Shown: piece by piece, positions 45,678 through 53,601 of the stretch
Position numbering within the stretch: position 1 is the first letter of the stretch
Layout: every line of letters starts with the position of its first letter
NCBI RefSeq assembly: GCF_030341905.1
Contig: NZ_JATAAF010000005.1
Span: 115,125-179,124, forward strand
Length of the DNA stretch: 64,000 bases
Reading direction: 5' to 3'
From: Porticoccus sp. W117
GTDB lineage: Bacteria > Pseudomonadota > Gammaproteobacteria > Pseudomonadales > Porticoccaceae
Made by a program: the position numbers and the translations under genes
Notes under the pieces: model-generated
The model's input: only the letters and a program-made list of their open reading frames with translations
What the model was told of the DNA's origin: nothing
The model's database searches: none

Positions 45678-47354
45678 TCAATCAATTCTCAATAACCTGC
45701 GTTGCTCGTTACCCAGTTCGCGAATGCGGTCGCGGCTGCGTTGTACTTCGCGGCGGGTGGTGTCCCTGTCGATAATGGTGGGTTTGATCAGAATCACCAG
45801 TTCCGATTTGCGCACCTTGACGGTTTTGCCACGAAACAGGCCGCCGATCACCGGTACATCACCGGCACCGGCATAGCGGCGTTTCTCGTAATCTTCCACT
45901 TCCTGCATCAGGCCGCCCAGTACCACCACTTCGCCATTTTTGGCACGCACAATGGTGTCGGATTCGCGAATATCCCGGAACGCGGTGGGGAAGCTAAAGG
46001 TCTGGTCGCCCAGCTGTATGGGTTTTACCAGGTCGCGAACTTCGGTAATTACCGGGTGAACGTGCATGATAATGTCGCCATCAGCTGAAATTTGCGGCGT
46101 TACGTCCAACGCTATGCCGCTGAAGAACGGCGTGATTTCGATATCCGGGGTGTTCACAACCGCCGAGGCACTGGTGGTGGTATCGCTGGAAATACCGGTG
46201 ACAAAGTATTCGTCAGAGCCCACCCGCAGTACGGCCTTCTGGTTGTTGACGGTGGATTGTTTGGGGCTGGACAACACCTGCACCGAGCCCTGCTCCCCCA
46301 GCAAATCGATAAAGCTGTTGATGTCGGTGATATTGAACACCGAGTTAAAGGCGCTGGTAGTCGGGTTGGTGCGGCTGTTGTTGTAGCTGTAAGAGAGGCT
46401 GCCGCCAATCTGGTTCCAGTTGATGCCGGCGTTGTAATCGTCGTTGAGGCGCACCTCGATAATTTTGGCTTCCAGCTGTACCTGGCGCTGTACGCTCAGC
46501 TCCGAGCGTTCCAGAAATTCGCGCACATCGTGCAGCTCATTGGGCAGTGCTTTCACGACCACCATGCCTGCCTGGGGCGAAATCATCACCTGGCGGCCGT
46601 CCACTTCGCCGCCCACCATAGAGGTGATAAAGGCTTTCAGTTCGCTCCAAAAATCGGAACGGGTGAGTGTCTGGATACGGGCGCCCTGGCTGCTGCCACT
46701 GGCACCGCCTTGACTGTTACCTTGCTGGTCTGCCAACAACAGGCTGAGCAGGCCGCTGTCGCCCTGGCCGCCGCCGTTGTTACGGTTGCCGCCATTGCGG
46801 TTATTGCCGCTGTTGCTGCCGCTTTCCAGGCGACCGACGCTAACAGTGGTGTCTGACAGGCCCACCCGTTTGATGTCCAGATAGTTGATATGGAATATCT
46901 GGGTGCTCAGCTCCCGCGGGGAAATCAGGTAGGTGTTGCCGCTGATTTTATAGTCGTAGCCATAAATTTCCCGGCAGATTTCCAGCACGTCTTCAATGGT
47001 GACGTCGTTGAGGTTCAGGCTGATGCTGCCCTTGAGGTTGTCGCCGGTAACGATATTGATGTCGGTGCCGTCCATCAGGCTGAGGAAAAATCGCCCGGCA
47101 GGCACGTCGTTGGCGGCGATATCAAAACGCTCCTGCGAGGCGCTGACGGCAGTGCTGTCACTGCCGAGCAACAGGTCGCTGACCGCGCTGGGGACTTCTT
47201 CAGGAGTCTGCGGTGCTTGCAGTTCAGCGGCGATGCGTTCCAGCTGGGTCTCCGCGGGCAAGGGTTTCTGCACGCTGGGCGCACAACCGGCCATCAGCGC
47301 CGCAAGTGCAAAGGTAAGTGGCAGACAATTGGGTCTCAGCATGGTTTGCCTCAT
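45678..47354 (-). CDS. mshL: MSHA outer-membrane secretin MshL
   Basis: Forms the outer-membrane ring through which the pilus exits. 558 residues; lipoprotein signal ending LAALMAGC. N0/STN-like domain at about 75-135 (LKGSISLNLNDVTIEDVLEI), N1 region with VGRLESGSNSGN, secretin core at about 290-530 with VQVLSSPKQSTVNNQKAVLR and VVLGGLMQEV. The ATG at 47354 overlaps the mshK stop (ATGA), so the two are coupled; a second ATG at 47342 is also possible. Confidence 0.96.
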   Translation of the reverse strand: MRQTMLRPNCLPLTFALAALMAGCAPSVQKPLPAETQLERIAAELQAPQTPEEVPSAVSDLLLGSDSTAVSASQERFDIAANDVPAGRFFLSLMDGTDINIVTGDNLKGSISLNLNDVTIEDVLEICREIYGYDYKISGNTYLISPRELSTQIFHINYLDIKRVGLSDTTVSVGRLESGSNSGNNRNGGNRNNGGGQGDSGLLSLLLADQQGNSQGGASGSSQGARIQTLTRSDFWSELKAFITSMVGGEVDGRQVMISPQAGMVVVKALPNELHDVREFLERSELSVQRQVQLEAKIIEVRLNDDYNAGINWNQIGGSLSYSYNNSRTNPTTSAFNSVFNITDINSFIDLLGEQGSVQVLSSPKQSTVNNQKAVLRVGSDEYFVTGISSDTTTSASAVVNTPDIEITPFFSGIALDVTPQISADGDIIMHVHPVITEVRDLVKPIQLGDQTFSFPTAFRDIRESDTIVRAKNGEVVVLGGLMQEVEDYEKRRYAGAGDVPVIGGLFRGKTVKVRKSELVILIKPTIIDRDTTRREVQRSRDRIRELGNEQRRLLRID

Positions 47355-47794
47355 TCAGTGCCGCCGTTGCGGCTGCGTTTTGTGTGCTTGTTTTTGACGG
47401 TGGCGCTGTGCAGCGTTAACAGCTGTTTTTTGCCGCCGCGCTCAATGGTGACGCCCTGAGAAGTGATGGCAGCAATGCGGGCACCGGCAATGCGATCGCC
47501 CTCTTTTACTTGCACGCCATTGATGGTGGCGTGACGGCGTTGTTTGCCGATCAGCAGGGAGTCCAGTTTCAGGCCGCCATGCTGTTGTTTGCTCACCGCC
47601 GGTGGCTTGTAGGCAATGGGCTGTGTCGGGTCGCGATCTGCCGCTTGCAGTGAGGTGCAGGTCAGGGCAAGGACGCAGGCTTTGAATGTTGTCATCGCGA
47701 GCGTAGCGAAGCGATCCAGAGGCTTTATCGCGGTGAAAGACTCTGGATTGCTTCGCTGCGCTCGCAATGACTGCTTTATGGCCTTATTGCTCAC
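47351..47794 (-). CDS. mshK: MSHA biogenesis protein MshK
   Basis: PilP-like periplasmic protein that links the inner-membrane parts to the secretin. The mature part begins AADRDPTQPIAYKPPAVS, and IAAITSQGVTIERGGKKQLL is the PilP-like barrel. GTG 47794 is chosen: GGAGG lies 8 bases upstream at the end of mshJ. An 81-bp repeat (47691-47771) is read in frame after eight to nine residues. Without it the protein would begin with SNKAIKQS joined to TFKACVLALTCTSLQA, a normal signal peptide. ATG 47695, in the repeat end, gives a short alternative start but has no ribosome site. Confidence 0.8.
   Translation of the reverse strand: MSNKAIKQSLRAQRSNPESFTAIKPLDRFATLAMTTFKACVLALTCTSLQAADRDPTQPIAYKPPAVSKQQHGGLKLDSLLIGKQRRHATINGVQVKEGDRIAGARIAAITSQGVTIERGGKKQLLTLHSATVKNKHTKRSRNGGTE
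47691..47771. repeat. inverted repeat inserted in mshK signal-peptide codons
   Basis: GTCATCGCGAGCGTAGCGAA (from 47691) and GGATTGCTTCGCTGCGCTCG (to 47764) with the closing CAATGAC are inverted units. The length of 81 bp equals 27 codons and keeps the mshK frame open. Confidence 0.88.
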
Positions 47795-48434
47795 CAAACA
47801 GGCCCTCCTCAGTAGTCAGGGTATAAACCTGTAAAGTCACTTTGGCATTGGGGTAGCTGTCGGCGCGGTAGTTAAGGTGCTCCCAGCGCAGCCCCCAAGG
47901 GAGCTGTTCCAAGGCTTGTAGATAGTCCACCACCTCGAAATAACGGCCCTGCAATTGCAGTGACACCGCGTGTTTGTAAACCCCGGCACTGACCAGGTCA
48001 CCGCTGCCGTCGGTGGCAGACAGTTGCAGTTCCTCCACCGGCAGTGCCTGTAATTTGAGCAGTGACAGTTTGCCGGTTTTTACCAGCACGTCTTCGAGAA
48101 TGCGTGGCAATTGTTGGGCATCTGCCAGGCCTCCAGCCAAGGTGGCCAATTCAGCACGCAGTGCATCGATTTGCTGTTGCAGCACTTGCAATTGCGGGCC
48201 TTGGCTACCATTGCTGCCCGCGGCGCTGGCCTGCAGCTGAGCCAGTTGTTCCTGGTTGTTGGCCAGGGACTTGCTGTTGGCGTCTAGCTGCCCGGTTAGT
48301 TTGCTGTGCTCGTCATCGGCGGGCTTGAGCAGTGTGAACTCAACAAGTGCATACACCAGCGCGATAATAATTGCGGTAATGAGGATTTTCTCACGCTGTT
48401 GCAGGGCATCGAATTTGGCAGACAGTTCGTTCAC
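47784..48434 (-). CDS. mshJ: MSHA biogenesis protein MshJ (PilO-like)
   Basis: 216 residues. GTG start overlaps the upstream stop (GTGA). The cytoplasmic N-terminus LSAKFDALQQREKIL is followed by one membrane helix (about 17-37), a coiled coil (about 45-100) and a ferredoxin-like PilO domain. Part of the inner-membrane alignment complex with MshI, the PilN-like protein and MshK. Confidence 0.9.
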   Translation of the reverse strand: MNELSAKFDALQQREKILITAIIIALVYALVEFTLLKPADDEHSKLTGQLDANSKSLANNQEQLAQLQASAAGSNGSQGPQLQVLQQQIDALRAELATLAGGLADAQQLPRILEDVLVKTGKLSLLKLQALPVEELQLSATDGSGDLVSAGVYKHAVSLQLQGRYFEVVDYLQALEQLPWGLRWEHLNYRADSYPNAKVTLQVYTLTTEEGLFGEQ

Positions 48435-49042
48435 GGCGCCACCTCTTCGGGCATATCGCCGAGTTGAAATTGCACCAGGCCGCTGCGCTGCTTGTCTCGT
48501 TCCAGCTGCAGGGAGCCGAAGCGGGCGCTTTCAAAACGCTCGTCTTGCTGCAGTTTTTGCAGATATTGCAGCACCGTTTCTGCCGGTTGAGTTTCGCCAC
48601 CCAGGGCCAGGTAATGGCCGCCATTGAGCAGGTGAATCTGTTGTAGGGAAAGGCCGCTGACATGATTTTGAGCCAAACCGGAAAGCTGCTCTGCAAAGCT
48701 GAATCGACGGGACGACTGCTGTTGCTGCATCAGCCCGCGCACTTGTTGCAGTCGTGACAATTCCTGTTGAGCCTGCTGTAGTTGCTGCTCCTGACCTGCT
48801 TCCCCGGAGCCAAGCAGCTGTTGTTGCAGGTTGTTGTTTTGTTCTTGTAACTGCTGCAATTGTTGCTGGCTGCTCTGCAGCTGCTGCGCCAGTTTGGCGT
48901 TAGCACTTTTTTTGCTGAGCCCCAAACCAACCAGCAACAGCGCCAGGATGCCAGCGGCAATAACTACGGTGGTGAGGTTGAACCCCAGGCCCTTGCCAGA
49001 GCGCTGCTCGCCGCGATAGAGGTTAATTTGCTGGTAGCTCAT
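48431..49042 (-). CDS. PilN-like MSHA inner-membrane protein
   Basis: 203 residues from the ATG at 49042, overlapping the mshI stop (ATGA). SYQQINLYRGEQR is the PilN-type cytoplasmic tail that binds the PilM-like partner. A membrane helix (about 21-42) and a very Gln-rich coiled coil (about 50-115) follow, then the PilN domain. In some genomes this gene is called mshI2. Gln-rich codons (CAG/CAA) give the region a biased composition. Confidence 0.88.
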   Translation of the reverse strand: MSYQQINLYRGEQRSGKGLGFNLTTVVIAAGILALLLVGLGLSKKSANAKLAQQLQSSQQQLQQLQEQNNNLQQQLLGSGEAGQEQQLQQAQQELSRLQQVRGLMQQQQSSRRFSFAEQLSGLAQNHVSGLSLQQIHLLNGGHYLALGGETQPAETVLQYLQKLQQDERFESARFGSLQLERDKQRSGLVQFQLGDMPEEVAP

Positions 49043-49959
49043 GCCGCCACCTCGCTTCGCAGGGAGGCACCAATAGCGGCCACACACAAGGGCAGTTGGT
49101 CACATTCAGTGCCCGCGGGCAAGGGCAGGGTGTCCGCCAAATCGAGTACCGCCAGCGGTGTGGACAGGCTGTTTTTCAGGTCATCGTCGATCTTGTCGCT
49201 GCTGACGTGCTCGCCACAGAGGTATATCTGTTTCGGTGGTGGCTGGCGCATCTGGCGCTCGAAGTAATCCAGGGAACGCTGTAATTCCAGAGCCAGGGAA
49301 TCGCTGGGCAGGTCATCCATCAAGCCGCCTTTCCAGGGGATATCAAACTGCCGTGACAGATACAGGGCGTCGTTGCCATAGACGTTAACGCAGGCCTTGC
49401 CCGGCGACAGCAGGGCGATGGCGATACTGCGTACGCCGGTGTTGATGGTGCTCGCCAGATTGCGCAACGCCAGCTCGTTAATATCGACGGATTTCAGCTT
49501 TAACCCGGCGTCGCTCACCAGTTGTGCGATGGCGTCCACTTGTTCTCGGGCTGCGGCCACCGCGTATACGCTGTCGCTGCGGCCGGTGTTTTGAGGCAGG
49601 GGGAAGGCATCGATAACCGCTTCTTCCACCGGCATGGAAAGCTGATCCTGGATCTTCCAGCGCACCGCATCGCGCAGTTCGTTAGCGGGTACCTGTGGTG
49701 CCTCGGTTAATTGCAGCTGATAACTGTCTGCTGGCAATACGGCGTGGCAGCGGGCGCCTTTCAGACCCAGGGAACTGATACTGTCGCGCAACAACGCAGC
49801 GCGATCCGCATCCGCATCGCAACGGAGAAATTCACAGGCGAGTAATTGGGTGTCTCCTTGAGGGGAAGCGCCAGTTTGGGCGACGGCAATGCCGTCTGGC
49901 CGGATTTCAACCCCCACGTTGGTCGCCGATTGGCGCCCCTTGTTTTTCCATCCGAGCAA
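49039..49959 (-). CDS. mshI: MSHA biogenesis protein MshI (PilM-like)
   Basis: Actin-fold cytoplasmic protein, 306 residues, first gene of the MSHA operon. VGVEIRPDGIAVAQTGAS is the PilM-like start, and DAVRWKIQDQLSMPVEEAVID and VDINELALRNLASTI are family features. The frame starts at TTG 49959; an ATG 8 bases later lies in another frame. A 27-bp dyad lies about 35 bases upstream and may control the operon. Confidence 0.88.
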   Translation of the reverse strand: MLGWKNKGRQSATNVGVEIRPDGIAVAQTGASPQGDTQLLACEFLRCDADADRAALLRDSISSLGLKGARCHAVLPADSYQLQLTEAPQVPANELRDAVRWKIQDQLSMPVEEAVIDAFPLPQNTGRSDSVYAVAAAREQVDAIAQLVSDAGLKLKSVDINELALRNLASTINTGVRSIAIALLSPGKACVNVYGNDALYLSRQFDIPWKGGLMDDLPSDSLALELQRSLDYFERQMRQPPPKQIYLCGEHVSSDKIDDDLKNSLSTPLAVLDLADTLPLPAGTECDQLPLCVAAIGASLRSEVAA

Positions 49960-49993
49960 AGTGTTCTACCGTTATGTTTGTTATTTGTTTTGT

Positions 49994-50020
49994 TCTAAAA
50001 CAATGGCTATCTGTTTTAGA
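49994..50020. promoter_or_regulatory. inverted repeat upstream of the MSHA operon
   Basis: TCTAAAACA (49994-50002) and TGTTTTAGA (50012-50020) form a perfect 9-bp dyad with a 9-bp spacer, 35 bases before the mshI start. The dyad has operator form, and the AT-rich surroundings fit a promoter region. It lies in the 405-bp gap 49960-50364, which otherwise holds one very short reading frame (50226-50306). Confidence 0.55.
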
Positions 50021-50225
50021 CAATTGCGCAGTCAGTTTCGGACGGTGCGCAAAAAACTTTAGCTCTGTATGGACGGACATTGTAATAGTAGCTTGATGGA
50101 GCTGTCACCAATAACCTCCGCGGGTTCCGCACTTCGGTACTATTGCCTCCATAAAGATTATTAACTGTTTTAAATGAGGTTGGGTTCGGTAAGTTATATG
50201 CCTTAGCTTCTATAGGAAGGCCAAT

Positions 50226-50306
50226 ATGAGAAACCTTGTTCTACTGGCGTTACTTGCCGCTGTTGTCACTGTGCCCGCTATCGCATTGGAGTTTTCCAGT
50301 CTGTAA
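50226..50306 (+). CDS. very short signal-peptide-like reading frame
   Basis: 26 codons. AGGAAGG lies 6 bases before the ATG, an unusually good ribosome site. The product is almost only a signal peptide (MRNLVLLALLAAVV..., cleavage expected after VPAIA) with a six-residue tail LEFSSL before TAA. It could be a small exported or membrane peptide, the remnant of a lost exported protein, or a leader peptide for the repair operon, whose first ATG is 58 bases downstream. No longer frame continues it. Confidence 0.45.
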   Translation: MRNLVLLALLAAVVTVPAIALEFSSL

Positions 50307-50364
50307 AGCTATACACTGCCGAAAACGGCCATTTTTGCGGTGAGGTTGGCGTACACTGCATTTC

Positions 50365-51771
50365 ATGAGCAACAGCTTTCACTTGCAACCCGATGCATGC
50401 CGTCGGGCCCGATTGGCACGGGACAGCCGTTTTGACGGCCTGTTTTTTATCGCCGTAAAAACCACGGGCATCTATTGCCGCCCGGTGTGCCCGGCTTCTC
50501 CGCCAAAAGAAGCCAATGTGGATTACTTCCCTTCTGCATTGGCTGCCAGCCAACAGGGCTATCGCCCCTGCCTGCGTTGTCGGCCGGAGTCTGCCCCCGG
50601 CTCACCGGCTTGGCAGGGCACTCACACCACACTGACGCGAGCGATAAAGCTGATTGACGCCGGCCACTGGCAGCAACAATCGCTGGCGCAGTTTTGCCAA
50701 CGCCTGGGGGTGGGTGAGCGCCACCTGCGCCAGCTGTTTCGTGATGAGCTGGGAATGTCACCCCAGGCTTACCGCAATTTTCGCCGCCTGATGCTGGCCA
50801 AACAGTTGTTGCACCAAACCCGTTTGCCCATCGCTGATATTGCTGCCAGCGTCGGTTTTGGCAGCGTGCGGCGCTTTAATGCCGCCTTTAAAGAGCTGAT
50901 CACATTGGCGCCAGGGCAGGTGCGTCGCACAGGCAAATCTGTGGGTGAAACCACCGAGAAAACGCAGCTGTTTCTCAGCTATCGACCGCCTTATAACTGG
51001 CCATGGTTGCAACGTTTTTTAAGCCAGAGAGCCATCGAGGGATTGGAAGAAGTCTCTCCCGACAGTTACCAGCGCACGCTTCACTTACCCAATGCCAGCG
51101 GTTTGTTTGTCGCTCGGCACAACGCTGAAAAGAATGGTTTTGATGTCACCCTGTGGTTGCAGGATGAAACCGATTTACCTGCGGCGGTGGCCACCATACG
51201 TCGCCTGCTCGATCTGGATGCAGATCGTGCCGCTATCGACCGGCACCTGTGCCGCTGCGCTGCAATGTCTAAAGGTTATTTGCCCGGTATCCCCCTGCCG
51301 GGAATGGCGACAGCATTTGAGGCGGGGGTACGTGCCATTTTGGGGCAGCAGGTAAGTGTGGCGGCGGCAAGAAAACTGGTGGCAGCATTGGTGAATAATC
51401 TTGGTGGTACCCTGCCTGGTGGCGAACGAATGTTTCCGTTGCCTCAGGCCGTGGCTGATTCCATACTGGATTTTCTCGCCATGCCCGGCAGTCGCCGGGA
51501 TACGTTGAAACGTTTTGCCTCGGCATTGGCCCAAAACCCGGAAATGTCACCACAGGAATGGCTGGCTATAAAAGGTATTGGCCCCTGGACGGTGGATTAC
51601 GCCACCATGCGCCTGGGCGACCCGGATATATGGTTGGGTTCGGATTTGGGGGTGCGTAAGGGGCTGGCAATGCTTGAGGGTGAGCCCAATCCAGAAAGTT
51701 GGGCGCCCTGGCGCAGTTACGCCAGCCTGCAGATGTGGCAGCGACTTGCGTTGCCAAATCAAGAAGATTAA
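50365..51771 (+). CDS. Ada-AlkA fusion: methyl-sensing regulator and DNA-3-methyladenine glycosylase
   Basis: 468 residues in three parts. An Ada zinc domain (1-80) has Cys38, Cys42, Cys69 and Cys72 (YCRPVCPA, CLRCRP); Cys38 corresponds to the methylphosphotriester acceptor of N-Ada. An AraC-type helix-turn-helix (about 85-185) has HLRQLFRDELGMSPQAYRNF and IADIAASVGFGSVRRFN. An AlkA-like glycosylase (about 195-465) has LGQQVSV, the helix-hairpin-helix IKGIGPWTVDYATMR and GSDLGVRK with the catalytic Asp. It should sense DNA methylation, activate its operon and excise 3-methyladenine. ogt follows after 13 bases. Confidence 0.93.
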   Translation: MSNSFHLQPDACRRARLARDSRFDGLFFIAVKTTGIYCRPVCPASPPKEANVDYFPSALAASQQGYRPCLRCRPESAPGSPAWQGTHTTLTRAIKLIDAGHWQQQSLAQFCQRLGVGERHLRQLFRDELGMSPQAYRNFRRLMLAKQLLHQTRLPIADIAASVGFGSVRRFNAAFKELITLAPGQVRRTGKSVGETTEKTQLFLSYRPPYNWPWLQRFLSQRAIEGLEEVSPDSYQRTLHLPNASGLFVARHNAEKNGFDVTLWLQDETDLPAAVATIRRLLDLDADRAAIDRHLCRCAAMSKGYLPGIPLPGMATAFEAGVRAILGQQVSVAAARKLVAALVNNLGGTLPGGERMFPLPQAVADSILDFLAMPGSRRDTLKRFASALAQNPEMSPQEWLAIKGIGPWTVDYATMRLGDPDIWLGSDLGVRKGLAMLEGEPNPESWAPWRSYASLQMWQRLALPNQED

Positions 51772-51784
51772 TAGGACGAAAGTT

Positions 51785-52261
51785 ATGGAAACAGCAATTA
51801 TCGAATCTCCCATTGGCAATATTCGTATCAGCGCCGATCAAGAAGGTTTAACGGAACTGCGTTTTCGCGATCAGCCGCTAACCGGTAAGCCCAAAAGCGA
51901 TGTTTTGGCCGTAACCGTAAAGCAGCTGCAAGAATATTTTGCAGGCAAACGACAGGTATTTGATTTGCCGTTAAACCCTCAGGGCACCGACTTTCAGCGC
52001 CAGGTATGGCGCCAACTGTTGAGCGTTGAGTTTGGTGACACCACCAGCTATGGAGATATTGCCAAGACTATTGGCAAGCCCACCGCCAGCCGCGCTGTGG
52101 GCGCCGCCAATGGTCAGAACCCTATCTCTATTATTGTCCCCTGCCATCGCATTATTGGCAGTAGTGGAAAGCTCACGGGCTATGCTGGCGGCTTGGAGCG
52201 CAAACAGTGGTTGTTAAACCATGAGTACAAAACGGCTGGCGGTGTTGAAGAATTATTTTAA
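51785..52261 (+). CDS. ogt: methylated-DNA--protein-cysteine methyltransferase
   Basis: Suicide repair of O6-methylguanine, 158 residues. The active site is IIVPCHRIIGSSGKLTGYAGG, with Cys as methyl acceptor. GDTTSYGDIAKTIGKPTASRAVGAANGQNP is conserved helix-turn-helix sequence (shown by YGDIAKTIGKP and AVGAANGQNP). The frame is open upstream within the fusion gene, but the ATG at 51785 gives the standard family start METAIIESPIG. Same operon as the Ada-AlkA fusion, so likely methylation-induced. Confidence 0.95.
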   Translation: METAIIESPIGNIRISADQEGLTELRFRDQPLTGKPKSDVLAVTVKQLQEYFAGKRQVFDLPLNPQGTDFQRQVWRQLLSVEFGDTTSYGDIAKTIGKPTASRAVGAANGQNPISIIVPCHRIIGSSGKLTGYAGGLERKQWLLNHEYKTAGGVEELF

Positions 52262-52272
52262 TTGAGTGAAAA

Positions 52273-52872
52273 ATGGAATTAATCATTGCCCTGTTCGTAT
52301 TTGCCTTTTCGTCAACAGTGACACCTGGGCCGAATAACATCATGATTATGACATCTGGAATGAACTACGGTGTTCGCAAAAGTGTGCCCCATTTTTTGGG
52401 AATCTGTATTGGCTTTCCAGTGATGGTGGTTCTGGTCGGTTTGGGTCTGGGGGTGGTTTTTGAACGTTATCCGGTTGTGCATCAGGCGATCAAAATTGCC
52501 GGGATTATTTATCTGCTTTATCTATCCTGGAAAATAGCCACCACCAAGGCAGCTGCTTCAGGCAATGCGGGTTCAAAGCCATTTACCTTTTTGCAGGCAG
52601 CACTTTTTCAATGGGTAAACCCTAAAGCCTGGATGATGGCAGCCAGCGCAGTGGCTGCTTATACGCTGGCAACTGAGCCAATGCTTTGGCAAGTACTGTT
52701 GGTGGCGTTGGTGTTTTTTCTGGTGGCGTTTCCCTGTGTGGCGGTGTGGTTGTTTTTTGGTACGGCTTTAAAGCGTTTTCTGAAAAAGCCTAAGCAGCAA
52801 ATGATCTTTAATGTATCAATGGCAGCTCTTCTGGTGTTATCGATCATCCCGGTTGTATCCGATTTGCTTTAG
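52273..52872 (+). CDS. LysE/RhtB family exporter
   Basis: 199 residues with about six membrane helices. FAFSSTVTPGPNNIMIMTSGMNYGVR-type start (motif TPGPNNIMIM) and FQWVNPKAWMMA are family signatures. The family exports amino acids or small metabolites. It lies 11 bases after ogt and 8 before the GFA gene, so it belongs to the same operon; the substrate is unknown and a repair link is only positional. Confidence 0.9.
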   Translation: MELIIALFVFAFSSTVTPGPNNIMIMTSGMNYGVRKSVPHFLGICIGFPVMVVLVGLGLGVVFERYPVVHQAIKIAGIIYLLYLSWKIATTKAAASGNAGSKPFTFLQAALFQWVNPKAWMMAASAVAAYTLATEPMLWQVLLVALVFFLVAFPCVAVWLFFGTALKRFLKKPKQQMIFNVSMAALLVLSIIPVVSDLL

Positions 52873-52880
52873 AGGTGTTT

Positions 52881-53285
52881 ATGTCTACATATCAAGGCAG
52901 TTGTTTGTGCGGCCAAGTCAGCTACCGAATTGAAGGCGAGCAATTGGCGTTTTACCACTGCCACTGCCAGCGTTGTCGGAAAAGTAGTGGTACAGGTCAC
53001 GCCAGTAATGTTCGTATTTCCGGTGGCGATTTAAGCTGGCTTTCTGGTGAGGGGAATATCAATAGTTATCGGGTGCCTGATGCAGAGCGCTTTCGAAATG
53101 ATTTTTGCAATTGTTGCGGATCGCCATTGCCGCGCAAGTTTCCCGACCATGGTTTTATTGTGGTGCCTGCAGGAACTCTGGATACAGCACTGCCAGAGAA
53201 GGTCGATGCGCGGATATTTTATGGTTCTCGGGTAGAGTGGTCTTGCGAGGATGGCTTGCCAACTTTCGAAACATATCCAGAGTAA
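52881..53285 (+). CDS. GFA/CENP-V domain zinc protein
   Basis: 134 residues from the ATG at 52881 with AGAGG upstream (a GTG two codons earlier is possible). Zinc ligands are in YQGSCLCGQVSYRI, FYHCHCQRCRKSSG and FCNCCGSPLPRKF, the GFA (glutathione-dependent formaldehyde-activating-like) fold. Members may bind glutathione adducts; enzyme activity is doubtful for many. Last gene of the repair operon; converges with the cupin gene. Confidence 0.88.
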   Translation: MSTYQGSCLCGQVSYRIEGEQLAFYHCHCQRCRKSSGTGHASNVRISGGDLSWLSGEGNINSYRVPDAERFRNDFCNCCGSPLPRKFPDHGFIVVPAGTLDTALPEKVDARIFYGSRVEWSCEDGLPTFETYPE

Positions 53286-53289
53286 ATAG

Positions 53290-53601
53290 TTAGCGATAAA
53301 AAATGGCTAGCCAAATAGTTTTCTCTTGAGTGCTGGTTGCTGCTACTCGATGTTTGCTGTGAGCGGGAATGTTCAAGTAATCGCCGGGCTTTAAAGTTTG
53401 TCGACGGCTTTCAAATTCAATGACCGCTTCCCCCTGGATCACCAAAACCCATTCGTGTTCATCTTGGTCGTACCAAAAGTCCTTTTCCGAGTGATGGCCG
53501 TCAGAGACAATTCGTTCTACACGAAAGTTTTTTCCTGAGAGTAGTTCGCTAAAAATTTCTTCGGGCAAGTTTTCCGGAATGTCATTGAATAGATTAGTCA
53601 A
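53290..53601 (-). CDS. small cupin-domain protein
   Basis: 103 residues. Cupin motif 1 is [18 protein letters not shown] and motif 2 is [20 protein letters not shown]. His and Glu residues suit a metal site. The start overlaps the ubiD stop by 8 bases, so it is translated with ubiD. Its function is unknown; coupling to a decarboxylase does not prove a role in quinone synthesis. Confidence 0.85.
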   Translation of the reverse strand: MTNLFNDIPENLPEEIFSELLSGKNFRVERIVSDGHHSEKDFWYDQDEHEWVLVIQGEAVIEFESRRQTLKPGDYLNIPAHSKHRVAATSTQEKTIWLAIFYR

